Part shown: positions 51,255-59,019 of the stretch, piece by piece
Layout: the number at the start of each line of letters is the position of its first letter
How positions within the stretch are numbered: position 1 is the stretch's first letter
Assembly (NCBI GenBank): GCA_003510135.1
Contig: DOKY01000037.1
Span: forward strand, 1-64,000
From: Pseudothermotoga sp.
Lineage (GTDB): Bacteria > Thermotogota > Thermotogae > Thermotogales > DSM-5069
Length of the DNA stretch: 64,000 bases
Direction: 5' to 3'
Made by a program: the position numbers and the translations under genes
The notes under the pieces: model-generated
Databases searched by the model: none
What the model was told of the DNA's origin: nothing
The model's input: the letters and a program-made list of their open reading frames with translations, nothing else

Positions 51255-52480
51255 TCCTGGATCCTCCTGGTCCTCTCCAGCTGCTGAGGAAGTAAGTATT
51301 TACCTTTCCCGCTGAGCAACGAGGCTATTCCTTCGACATCTTCGTCGGGCTCACACTCACTCCTGTAATCGGTTGGTTCCTGGTAAACGAAGATGCCCCC
51401 CTCATAGTTTCTCAAGACCACTTTGCCTTCTCCCATGGATATCAGATACTGAGGCCCTACGGGTATCTTTCCTCCTCCTCCAGGTGCGTCTATCACGTAC
51501 GTTGGAACGGCAAAGCCCGAGGTGTGACCGCGCAGATATTCTATGATCTCTATTCCTTTTGCGACACTCGTTCTGAAGTGTGAGAGTCCCCTCGATAGGT
51601 CACACTGATAAATGTAGTATGGTCTGACACGGTTCTTCACCAACTCATGAACGAGTTTCTTCATTATCTTTGGACAATCGTTGACGCCTCTGAGCAACAC
51701 AGTTTGATTGCCCAGCGGGATTCCTGCGTCCGCCAGCATCGCGAGTGCTTTCTTCGAATCTTCTGTGAACTCCTTGGGATGGTTGAAGTGCGTGTTCAAC
51801 CAAATCGGGTGATACTTTTTCAACATCCGAACCAGAGACTCTGTGATTCTCATCGGGAGCACCACGGGTGCGCGTGTACCTAAGCGAATGATCTCAACAT
51901 GGTCTATCTCTCGAAGTTTTGAAATGATCTCCTCCAGCTTTTCGTCTGAAAGGGTGAGAGGATCTCCGCCGGAGATGAGCACATCACGCACTTTCTTGTT
52001 CTGCTTTATGTAGTCAATCGCAGCTTCGATGTATTGCTGTGCGAGTGGTGCGTCTGTTTCTCCAGCAAACCTTCTCCTCGTGCAATGCCTGCAATACATT
52101 GCACACTGATCCGTGACGAGAAAAAGCACCCTGTCCGGGTATCTGTGGGTCAGACCTTTCACCGGGGAATCCACGTCTTCGTGCAACGGATCTACCATCT
52201 CACCGTCGCTTATATGCAGTTCTCTGGAGGTCGGCACCGCCTGTTTTCTTATCGGACAGTTTGGATCGTCCGGATCCATGAGACTGGCATAGTAAGGTGT
52301 TATGGCCATTCGGAGGAATTTGAGAGAATGCTTTATCCCCTCGCGTTCTTGATCGGTCAGGTTGATGATTTGTTCAAGTTGTTCGAGGCTCATTATCCTG
52401 TTCGAAAGCTGCCACCTCCAGTCCTGCCATTCATCTTCCGTCACGTCCTTCCACAGAGGAATCTCTTTGAAGTTTCTCAT
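51224..52480 (-). CDS. kamA: KamA/AblA, lysine 2,3-aminomutase
   Basis: A radical SAM, PLP-dependent enzyme that turns L-lysine into L-beta-lysine. The 418-residue protein has the cluster motif CAMYCRHCTRRR near residue 130, VLISGGDPLTLSDEKLEEI, and the PLP region VIDAPGGGGKIPVGP with the lysine. It may serve lysine fermentation or make beta-lysine for the osmolyte acetyl-beta-lysine; no ablB acetyltransferase and no other kam genes lie beside it. ATG 52480 follows GAGGAGGGG. Confidence 0.93.
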   Translation of the reverse strand: MRNFKEIPLWKDVTEDEWQDWRWQLSNRIMSLEQLEQIINLTDQEREGIKHSLKFLRMAITPYYASLMDPDDPNCPIRKQAVPTSRELHISDGEMVDPLHEDVDSPVKGLTHRYPDRVLFLVTDQCAMYCRHCTRRRFAGETDAPLAQQYIEAAIDYIKQNKKVRDVLISGGDPLTLSDEKLEEIISKLREIDHVEIIRLGTRAPVVLPMRITESLVRMLKKYHPIWLNTHFNHPKEFTEDSKKALAMLADAGIPLGNQTVLLRGVNDCPKIMKKLVHELVKNRVRPYYIYQCDLSRGLSHFRTSVAKGIEIIEYLRGHTSGFAVPTYVIDAPGGGGKIPVGPQYLISMGEGKVVLRNYEGGIFVYQEPTDYRSECEPDEDVEGIASLLSGKGKYLLPQQLERTRRIQEWKEKRSSTS

Positions 52481-52492
52481 GCGTTCCCCTCC

Positions 52493-52951
52493 TCAAATGA
52501 TCTTTTCTCTTCTCTTCAGCCTCTCTAAGGTTCTACCATCAATCAAATAAATCTTCTTCACGAACGTCTTAGCTTCAAACTGTTTCGCGAACTCTCTGAC
52601 TGTTTCAGGTATCTCGTTGTTCGTAATGACTCCCACATAACCCGTTCCGTATACCGTACCGGCGACAACGGCTTCTTCGACCGCGTCCGTGTCGATGGGT
52701 CTGTTGTAGTACTTCGCCTGGAATACGATCAGTTTTCCGCCGCTTTCGATCAAAATGTCTGCACCAAAGTCGTGAGAGAACCTGGTAGAACGTGCGTTGT
52801 AACCGGCCCTCTTGAAAAGTTCGCAGAGAAAGGTTTCGAATTGCCGGCCGTTTTCAACCTGCAACCCAGCAACCTTCCTTCTTTTGTTCTTTAACAGGAT
52901 GGCGAGGAAAAACAGTACCAAAGAGCAAAAAACAAAGAGCTTCACCGTCAT
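52493..52951 (-). CDS. Membrane-anchored Mrr-like restriction endonuclease-fold protein
   Basis: A 152-residue protein with one N-terminal membrane helix (LFVFCSLVLFFLAILL) and a PD-(D/E)xK domain of the Mrr_cat type. ENGRQFETFLCELFKRAGY is the leading helix; DFGADILIE gives the catalytic Asp and VFQAKYY the QxK pair. ATG 52951 follows GGAGAGG and overlaps the stop of the gene before it in ATGA; a GTG at 52966 has no ribosome site. Anchoring a nuclease domain at the membrane is seen in related proteins of unknown function. Confidence 0.8.
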   Translation of the reverse strand: MTVKLFVFCSLVLFFLAILLKNKRRKVAGLQVENGRQFETFLCELFKRAGYNARSTRFSHDFGADILIESGGKLIVFQAKYYNRPIDTDAVEEAVVAGTVYGTGYVGVITNNEIPETVREFAKQFEAKTFVKKIYLIDGRTLERLKRREKII

Positions 52952-53346
52952 GAGGTTCCTCTCCACAGAGCGGTCATCTTCATTCTGTGAACTCTCGCGT
53001 TCTTGTTAAAAAAGTAGACCGCCCTTTTTGTGTGTGGAGTTATCGACGAGTAGTAAACTTCCACGCGCTGCGCTTCGTTCAAAAGCGCCAAGATCACCAC
53101 GCGTTTGAATCTGTCAAAACCGAAGTGCCTCAAGAAAGCCACAAGAATGGAGTTTCTTCCACGTTTGAGCAGGACGAAACTTTCACCGTTCTGAACCAGA
53201 GACATGTGAACAGTCCAACCGTCCTTCTTCAGCCTCTCAAGTACGACGTTTTCAAGATTTTTCAGCTGGATTTTACGTTTCTTGATTAGAATAAGAAACA
53301 GAGCACTCAGTCCAATCGCGACAGTCGTTTCGAACAAAAACCTCAT
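52948..53346 (-). CDS. Membrane-anchored small protein, possible degenerate nuclease fold
   Basis: A 132-residue protein with an N-terminal membrane helix (TTVAIGLSALFLILI) then NLENVVLERLKKDGWTVHM, GESFVLLKRGRNSILVAF and a strand-rich end. The layout matches its downstream neighbour, but the catalytic Asp and QxK are absent. The open frame runs much further upstream, antisense to other genes; ATG 53346 with GGGAG ahead is the likely start. The ATGA overlap links it to the Mrr-like gene. Confidence 0.6.
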   Translation of the reverse strand: MRFLFETTVAIGLSALFLILIKKRKIQLKNLENVVLERLKKDGWTVHMSLVQNGESFVLLKRGRNSILVAFLRHFGFDRFKRVVILALLNEAQRVEVYYSSITPHTKRAVYFFNKNARVHRMKMTALWRGTS

Positions 53347-53398
53347 GTGTGTTGACTCCCAAGCACATTTTACACGATGAAGAGAGGTGGGGACCAGC

Positions 53399-53674
53399 TT
53401 GGCACGAGTTTGGATCAGGGTCAATCCGGGTGCGCAACACGAATCGATTGAAGTGATGGGAGACGGAACTCTCAAAGTGAGCGTTACCGCTCCTCCTCTT
53501 GAGGGGAAAGCCAACGACGCTGTTTGCGAACTGCTCGCGGAGAAGCTCTCTTTGAGGAAGTCTGATGTGAAGATAGTGGCTGGAAAGACGTCGAAGCTTA
53601 AACAGGTGGAGTTACCTTTGAGTCTGGAGGAGATCCAAAAGCGATTGAACCGCCCGCCGGAAGGTGTGTGGTAA
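53399..53674 (+). CDS. YggU/DUF167 family protein
   Basis: A 91-residue protein of the conserved YggU family, function unknown. It has the marks ARVWIRVNPGAQHESIE, LKVSVTAPPLEGKANDAVCELLAEKL and IVAGKTSKLKQVEL. I chose TTG 53399 because GAGAGGTGG lies eight bases upstream; GTG 53387 overlaps that site. Confidence 0.88.
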   Translation: MARVWIRVNPGAQHESIEVMGDGTLKVSVTAPPLEGKANDAVCELLAEKLSLRKSDVKIVAGKTSKLKQVELPLSLEEIQKRLNRPPEGVW

Positions 53675-53677
53675 AAT
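53669..53677 (+). promoter_or_regulatory. Extended -10 promoter TGG-TAAAAT
   Basis: TGGTAAAAT overlaps the end of the YggU gene and lies 24 bases before the LCP start. TTGAAC at 53645 is 21 bases away, too far for a good -35. Confidence 0.45.
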
Positions 53678-53701
53678 GAACTGTGGAGGAAAACTTCGAA
53701 G

Positions 53702-54880
53702 GTGAAGCTTGCAAGAACTTTGGCGATCCTGACCCTGGCGGTCACTCTCTCAGCCTTGTTGTTTCTCACACTGATCTGTGGATGGCTTTTCGAATTCTTC
53801 TTGTACAGAGAGCCCGAGGTCAACCCGTACTCGCTGCTGGTCGTAGGTGTGGACGCGATGATCGAAGGGACACGTCGGGCAGATGTGATAATGATCGCAC
53901 TAATAGACCACGAAGATAGAAAGATACTGGTCAGCAACGTTCCAAGGGATCTGCTCCTGCAAAACGGCAAGATAAATGCCACCTACGCGAGATCTGGAAT
54001 TTCAGGTTTGAAGCAGACACTTTCGAAACTGCTCGACATCAACTTCAACGGTGTGGTGGTTGTGGACTACGCTGCTTTCAAGTACCTTGGCGACGAACTC
54101 GGTCCGGTGGAGATATACGTTAAAGAACCAATGAAGTACGTGGATAGCGTTCAGAAACTTTACATCGATTTTCAACCGGGTGTGTACCTGATGAGAGGTG
54201 ATGAGCTGCTCGCGTACATCAGATACAGAAAAGACGCAATGGGAGACTTGTCGAGGATAGAAAGGCAAAAGGAAGTCCTGATGAAGCTCATGGAAAGCGC
54301 AAGGCACGTCAGTCTTCAAAAACTCTTGTCGCTGTTCAAGAATCTGCAAAAGAACGTCGATCTAAAGGTGTCCACGGGTGAACTGGTGTATCTGTTTGCA
54401 AAATTGAAAAGAGGTTTTACCGTTGATTTCGTCCCCTTCCCTTATGTGATCAACGGACGAGGTGATGTGGTTCTGGATGAAAAGAAGCTGGCTGCTTACA
54501 AGCAAACGTTGAAGGAAATGAGGGTTCAACCTGGGAAAGAGGCACTGCGCATTGTTTTGATCAATGCCGGCCCGGATAAGACGCGGGTTTTTCTAGAAAG
54601 GCAGGTGGGTCTTTGGAACAGAGTCAGCGTGCAACCAAGTCTCATCGTTTGGGAGGATGTTGGCTTATCGCTCAGGGATGATGTTGTGTTGCTTCTGGAC
54701 GACGCCATCCGGGATATTCTTGAAGGACTTTTGAAGGATGTTTATCCAGAAAAGAGGTTCGCTTTTACCGTGGTTGACGATCCCAGCAGTTTGAGAAGTT
54801 ATTTCGAAATAATCGATAGGTTGTCGAAAAACAGAATCTATGTGAATTTTCCGATAGATGCTTTCGTAGTGGTGAGGTGA
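53702..54880 (+). CDS. LytR-CpsA-Psr family protein
   Basis: A 392-residue membrane-anchored protein (helix at about residues 8-34). LCP proteins move glycopolymers from lipid carriers to the cell wall. The catalytic domain has LLVVGVDAM, TRRADVIMIALID with the phosphate-binding Arg and Asp, LVSNVPRDLLL, and AYIRYRKDAMGDLSRIERQKEVL, matching the family order. After residue 275 comes a LytR_C-like domain (IVLINAGPDKTRVFLERQV). The substrate polymer is unknown. GTG 53702 has GGAGGAAAAC upstream. Confidence 0.88.
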   Translation: MKLARTLAILTLAVTLSALLFLTLICGWLFEFFLYREPEVNPYSLLVVGVDAMIEGTRRADVIMIALIDHEDRKILVSNVPRDLLLQNGKINATYARSGISGLKQTLSKLLDINFNGVVVVDYAAFKYLGDELGPVEIYVKEPMKYVDSVQKLYIDFQPGVYLMRGDELLAYIRYRKDAMGDLSRIERQKEVLMKLMESARHVSLQKLLSLFKNLQKNVDLKVSTGELVYLFAKLKRGFTVDFVPFPYVINGRGDVVLDEKKLAAYKQTLKEMRVQPGKEALRIVLINAGPDKTRVFLERQVGLWNRVSVQPSLIVWEDVGLSLRDDVVLLLDDAIRDILEGLLKDVYPEKRFAFTVVDDPSSLRSYFEIIDRLSKNRIYVNFPIDAFVVVR

Positions 54881-54882
54881 AC

Positions 54883-55560
54883 ATGAATTACAGGAACCTC
54901 CACGCGTGGGACGTGTCAGCCAAACGGGCGATCGAAATCCAGAAAGAGCTAAGATCGCTAATAGAATTGACTCCCTTGGCGGATGTTGAACTTGTTGCGG
55001 GGGCTGATCTGGCCTTTCCAGATGCCAACCACGGCGTAGCTGCAATAGTGGTCCTGGACATTTCAACCATGCGTGTGGTTGAACAGGTGGTGGTTCACGA
55101 GAAGGTGAATTTCCCGTATGTACCGGGTTTGCTGGCCTTCAGGGAAGGTCCTGTGTTCCTGAAGGCCTGGCAGCAATTGAGAGTGTTACCAGACGTGGTT
55201 ATGTTTGATGGTCAAGGCATCGCGCATCCCAGAAGGCTCGGCATCGCATCCCACATGGGATTGTTCTTGGACCTGCCCACGATCGGTGTTGCTAAGTCCC
55301 ACCTTTACGGGAGCTTCTTGGAGCCTCCAAATGTCCAGGGCTCCTACACTTTCCTTTACGATAACAACGAAGTCATCGGTGCCGTTGTCAGAACAAAGGC
55401 TGGAAACAAACCTCTGTTTGTCTCTCCGGGTCACAAGTGCGATGTCCTGTCCGCCCTGAAATTGACGCTCCGTTGTTGCACAAAGCACAGGTTGCCCGAG
55501 CCAACGCGTCTGGCACATGAACTTACACAGAGGTGCAAGCATGTGGGACTCTTCGGCTAA
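54883..55560 (+). CDS. nfi: Endonuclease V
   Basis: Endonuclease V cuts one strand next to deaminated bases such as inosine. The 225-residue protein has Asp42 in AGADLAF, the wedge PYVPGLL with Tyr79, Glu88 in FREGP, Asp109 in MFDGQG and Lys138 in GVAKSHL, all one residue from their positions in the Thermotoga maritima enzyme. I chose ATG 54883 behind GTGAGGTGAAC; a GTG at 54877 overlaps the preceding stop. Confidence 0.96.
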   Translation: MNYRNLHAWDVSAKRAIEIQKELRSLIELTPLADVELVAGADLAFPDANHGVAAIVVLDISTMRVVEQVVVHEKVNFPYVPGLLAFREGPVFLKAWQQLRVLPDVVMFDGQGIAHPRRLGIASHMGLFLDLPTIGVAKSHLYGSFLEPPNVQGSYTFLYDNNEVIGAVVRTKAGNKPLFVSPGHKCDVLSALKLTLRCCTKHRLPEPTRLAHELTQRCKHVGLFG

Positions 55561-55573
55561 GGAGGTGTTGAGG

Positions 55574-56665
55574 ATGTGGCAGTACTTCATGCCCACGAAG
55601 GTTTACTTCGGTGAGAAGTGCATCGAGCGAGGAACTGAAGCCTTCAAATCTCTCGGTAAGAGAGCTTTGATACTAACTGGCAGAAGATCTTCCAAGGAAA
55701 ACGGTTCGCTCGACGATGTCACGAGAGCTTTGTCCCAGATCGGCATCGAATGGGTGTTGTTCGACGACGTGGAGGAAAACCCAACTTTCGCACTCGTCAG
55801 AAACATACTCTCTGAGTATCAGGATGGCTCATTCGATTTCGTGATCGGACTTGGTGGCGGCAGTCCCATGGACACTGCAAAGGCCATCGCCGTGCTTTTA
55901 AAGAACCCGGCTTTGAAAGTGGAAGATTTGTACGATGCTTCCAGATACAGCGAAGCACTGCCCATCTGTGCCATTCCAACGACTGCGGGAACGGGAAGCG
56001 AGGTCACGCAGTACTCTGTGCTCACAGACGATGCGGGCTTTAAAAGGGGTTTTTCCCATCCGGTTTTGACGTTCCCGAAGATTGCTTTTCTTGACGCTCG
56101 CTACACGTTGAACCTGAGCGAAGCTCTGACGAGGTCCACGGGTTTGGATGCGTTGTGTCACGCCGTTGAAGGTTTTCTCTCCAGAAGGGCTACGGTCCTT
56201 TCAGATCTTTATGCGAAAGAATCCATCAAGCTGATCGCCGAGAATCTGCCAAGGGTTTTGAGAAATCCGAATGATCTGCACGCAAGAGAGAACATGCTTC
56301 TGGCGTCCTGTCTCGCAGGTATGGTGATAAGCCAGACAAGCACGACCATCGCACATGCGCTTGGTTATCCTCTCACGACCTTCAAAGGCATAAGGCACGG
56401 TGAGGCTACCGCGGCGTTTTTGGATGTGGTTGTAGAGCAGGCCTCAATAGAGGTACCGGACAAGGTTGAGTTCGTCAGATCCGTGCTTGGTGATGTGGCA
56501 AAGTTTTTGGAGTCCGTCGGTCTGAACGTCAAAGTTCCCATAAACGACGAAGAACTCATGTTGTGGACGAGCAAGGCTAAGAATGCTCCGCATCTTCAGT
56601 GGACCAGAGGTAACTTCACCGAGGAGCTGATCAGGTATCTCTACGAGAGGGTGAAATTGCATTAA
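55574..56665 (+). CDS. Iron-containing alcohol dehydrogenase
   Basis: A 363-residue group III alcohol dehydrogenase. NAD(P) binding is marked by VIGLGGGSPMDTAKAIA, the middle by PTTAGTGSEVTQYSVL, and iron ligands by the Asp and His in GLDALCHAVEGF, AHALGYPL and GIRHGEA. The substrate may be butanol-type alcohols or lactaldehyde; the sequence does not decide. ATG 55574 follows TAAGGAGGTG. Its last codons overlap the likely AUU start of the next gene. Confidence 0.92.
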   Translation: MWQYFMPTKVYFGEKCIERGTEAFKSLGKRALILTGRRSSKENGSLDDVTRALSQIGIEWVLFDDVEENPTFALVRNILSEYQDGSFDFVIGLGGGSPMDTAKAIAVLLKNPALKVEDLYDASRYSEALPICAIPTTAGTGSEVTQYSVLTDDAGFKRGFSHPVLTFPKIAFLDARYTLNLSEALTRSTGLDALCHAVEGFLSRRATVLSDLYAKESIKLIAENLPRVLRNPNDLHARENMLLASCLAGMVISQTSTTIAHALGYPLTTFKGIRHGEATAAFLDVVVEQASIEVPDKVEFVRSVLGDVAKFLESVGLNVKVPINDEELMLWTSKAKNAPHLQWTRGNFTEELIRYLYERVKLH

Positions 56666-57821
56666 AGCGCGCATTTTTTTGAAAAGGAATCAGAGGGATT
56701 TTCATCCTTGGATATTTCGAACGGAAATCGACAGGATAGAGGGTGAGTTCGACAACGGGGACGTCGTCAACGTCCATCTGTCCAACGGAAAGTTCTACGG
56801 GATAGGTTATATCAACACGAAATCGAAGATCACGATCAGGCTGCTTTCGCTACAGCCTATGTCAATTGAACAGATAATAGATCAACGAGTAGCTGAAGCG
56901 CTCAAGAGACGGGAAGCACTTGCCGCGGGACACGGAGCTTATCGATTGGTGAACAGCGAGGCGGACGGCTTACCAGGCTTAGTGGTGGACAAGTACGGAG
57001 ATTATCTTGTGATGCAGCTCAACACACTCGGCATGGAAAAACTGAAGAGCCTAATCGTTGAGAAATTGAAAAAGTACGCAAGTCCACTCGGAATCTACGA
57101 AAAATCCGATGCTGCAGCACGGGCGAAGGAGGGTCTTGAAGAAAGCTGTGGGTGGCTCTTAGGCAGTGGACCGGAAGTTCTTTACTTCGAGCAGGATGGA
57201 CTGCTGTTTGCTGCGGACCTGAGAGGACAAAAGACGGGGGCCTTTCTGGATCAGCTGCACAACAGTCGTCTGTGCTCGATGTTTGCGAAGGATCGGGTAT
57301 GCCTTGACGCTTTTTCTTACACGGGTAACTTCGCACTGCATCTTTTGAAAGCCGGTGCGCAATCTGTAGTGCTGATCGATTATTCCCAGAGAAGCCTGTC
57401 CATTGCCGAGCAACTCTTGACACTGAATGGTTTCAGTAACTATCATCTCGTCCAGGCGAACGCTTTCGACTGGCTCAAAGAGAACTCTCGTTTTGAACGG
57501 TTCGAACTTGTCGTTCTGGATCCACCTTCGTTTGCGAAAACTTCAACTTCGAAGGATTCCGCTTTGCGGGGGCACAAAGAGATAAACCTGAGGGCCATGA
57601 GGATTCTCAAAAAACCCGGGATATTGGCAACGGCTTCTTGCACTCAGGTCATCTCTGAACAAGAGTTCGAATCGATTTTGAGCGATGCTGCGAAGGACAG
57701 CAAAGTATTGCTGAGCGTTCTGTACAAAGGTGGCCAGGGTTTTGATCATCCTTTCCTGCTGGGCGTACCGGAAACCAGGTATTTGAAGTTCATCATTGCG
57801 GAGGTCAGGAGGCGATATTGA
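56661..57821 (+). CDS. RlmI-like rRNA large-subunit methyltransferase, probable ATT start
   Basis: A 386-residue class I methyltransferase of the RlmI/YccW type, which methylates a cytosine of 23S rRNA. The N-terminal PUA domain reads ARIFLKRNQRDFHPWIF, the EEHEE part has RLVNSEADGLPGLVVDKYGD, and the SAM domain has FLDQLHNSR, LDAFSYTGNFALHLLKAGA and LDPPSFAK. The only standard start is TTG 56679, which removes the first PUA strand and has no ribosome site. ATT 56661 keeps it and has GAGAGGGTG seven bases upstream, so I place the start there. It overlaps the dehydrogenase stop. Confidence 0.85.
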   Translation: MKARIFLKRNQRDFHPWIFRTEIDRIEGEFDNGDVVNVHLSNGKFYGIGYINTKSKITIRLLSLQPMSIEQIIDQRVAEALKRREALAAGHGAYRLVNSEADGLPGLVVDKYGDYLVMQLNTLGMEKLKSLIVEKLKKYASPLGIYEKSDAAARAKEGLEESCGWLLGSGPEVLYFEQDGLLFAADLRGQKTGAFLDQLHNSRLCSMFAKDRVCLDAFSYTGNFALHLLKAGAQSVVLIDYSQRSLSIAEQLLTLNGFSNYHLVQANAFDWLKENSRFERFELVVLDPPSFAKTSTSKDSALRGHKEINLRAMRILKKPGILATASCTQVISEQEFESILSDAAKDSKVLLSVLYKGGQGFDHPFLLGVPETRYLKFIIAEVRRRY

Positions 57822-57822
57822 T

Positions 57823-59019
57823 ATGCAACTCTCACAGCGAGCCGTTGAAGTACCGGCGAGCCCTATAAGAAGGCTCATACCATACGCTGAGGAAGCGGTT
57901 CGAAGGGGAAAAAAGATTTACTATCTGAACATAGGCCAACCCGACATACCGACGCCGGCCGTGTATTTTGAGTACGCGGAGAAGTACAAACCTTCTGTCG
58001 TGGCCTACACACACTCAGCAGGTTTAATGGAACTGAGAGAAGCTTTCGCACGATATTACGCGAAGTTTGGCGTATCGGTCAGTCCTTCACAGATCATCGT
58101 CACCAACGGTGGGAGCGAGGCTGTGATCTTCGCCATGTCAATCGTCGCTGACCCGGGGGACGAAATCGTCGTTCTTGAACCGTTCTACGCGAACTACGCG
58201 GGTTTTGCTCACCAGCTTGGAATAAAGCTGGTACCGGTTCGAACGTATCCAGAGGATGGATACGCTGTACCGAGGAAAGAAAAATTCCTCGAGGTCATAG
58301 GGAGCAAGACGAAGGGCATAATCTTCTCAAACCCGTGCAATCCGACGGGAGCGGTGTACGACGAAACACAGCTGAAGACCATTATAGACGTTGCAATAGA
58401 AAAGGATCTCTTCATCATCTCCGATGAAGTGTACAGAGAGTTTGTCTTCGACAATTACAGAGCCGTTTCTATGCTGACCTTCGAAGAGATATCGGACAGA
58501 ACGATCGTGGTCGATAGCATTTCAAAGAGGTACAGCGCCTGCGGTGCGAGAATAGGAACGTTCGTGACCAAGAATAAGGATCTCTATGCGGCGGCGATGA
58601 AGTTTGCCCAGGCACGCCTGTGTCCCTCGTTGACTTCTCAGTATGGCACGATCGGACTCTTGACACTGGATGAGACTTACACGGAGCAGGTAAGGCTTGA
58701 GTACCAGGCACGCCGAGACGTGGTGTACGAGGAACTTTCAAAGATAGAAGGAGCCGTGTTCAGAAAACCACACGGGGCCTTTTACATATCTGCGAAACTT
58801 CCAATCGACAACACAGAGAATTTCGTGAAGTTCATGCTCAGCGAGTTCGAAGTTGATGGAAAGACCACCATGGTCGCACCACTGGATGGATTCTACATCA
58901 GTCCGAATGCGGGCATCAACGAGATGAGAATCGCTTATGTTCTGAACCGCGATAAGCTCAGAGAAGCCGTTAGAATACTGGGTCTGGGTATAGAAGCCTA
59001 CACAAGGAGAATGGCATGA
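57823..59019 (+). CDS. Class I/II pyridoxal phosphate aminotransferase
   Basis: A 398-residue fold-type I aminotransferase. Visible features are IYYLNIGQPDIPTP, TNGGSEAVIFAMS, FSNPCNPTGAVY, IISDEVYREF and the PLP lysine in DSISKRYSACGARIG. The KRYSACGARIG form is like the aspartate/aromatic aminotransferases of thermophiles; the amino acid used is not clear. ATG 57823 follows GGAGGTCAGGAGG inside the end of the methyltransferase region. The stop overlaps murJ in ATGA. Confidence 0.92.
   Translation: MQLSQRAVEVPASPIRRLIPYAEEAVRRGKKIYYLNIGQPDIPTPAVYFEYAEKYKPSVVAYTHSAGLMELREAFARYYAKFGVSVSPSQIIVTNGGSEAVIFAMSIVADPGDEIVVLEPFYANYAGFAHQLGIKLVPVRTYPEDGYAVPRKEKFLEVIGSKTKGIIFSNPCNPTGAVYDETQLKTIIDVAIEKDLFIISDEVYREFVFDNYRAVSMLTFEEISDRTIVVDSISKRYSACGARIGTFVTKNKDLYAAAMKFAQARLCPSLTSQYGTIGLLTLDETYTEQVRLEYQARRDVVYEELSKIEGAVFRKPHGAFYISAKLPIDNTENFVKFMLSEFEVDGKTTMVAPLDGFYISPNAGINEMRIAYVLNRDKLREAVRILGLGIEAYTRRMA

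Noticed and set aside
53347..53982. Upstream 212-codon extension of the reverse frame ending at 52948
   Set aside because: It runs antisense to the YggU and LCP genes, is rich in Ser and Arg, and has no ribosome site; the real gene starts at ATG 53346.
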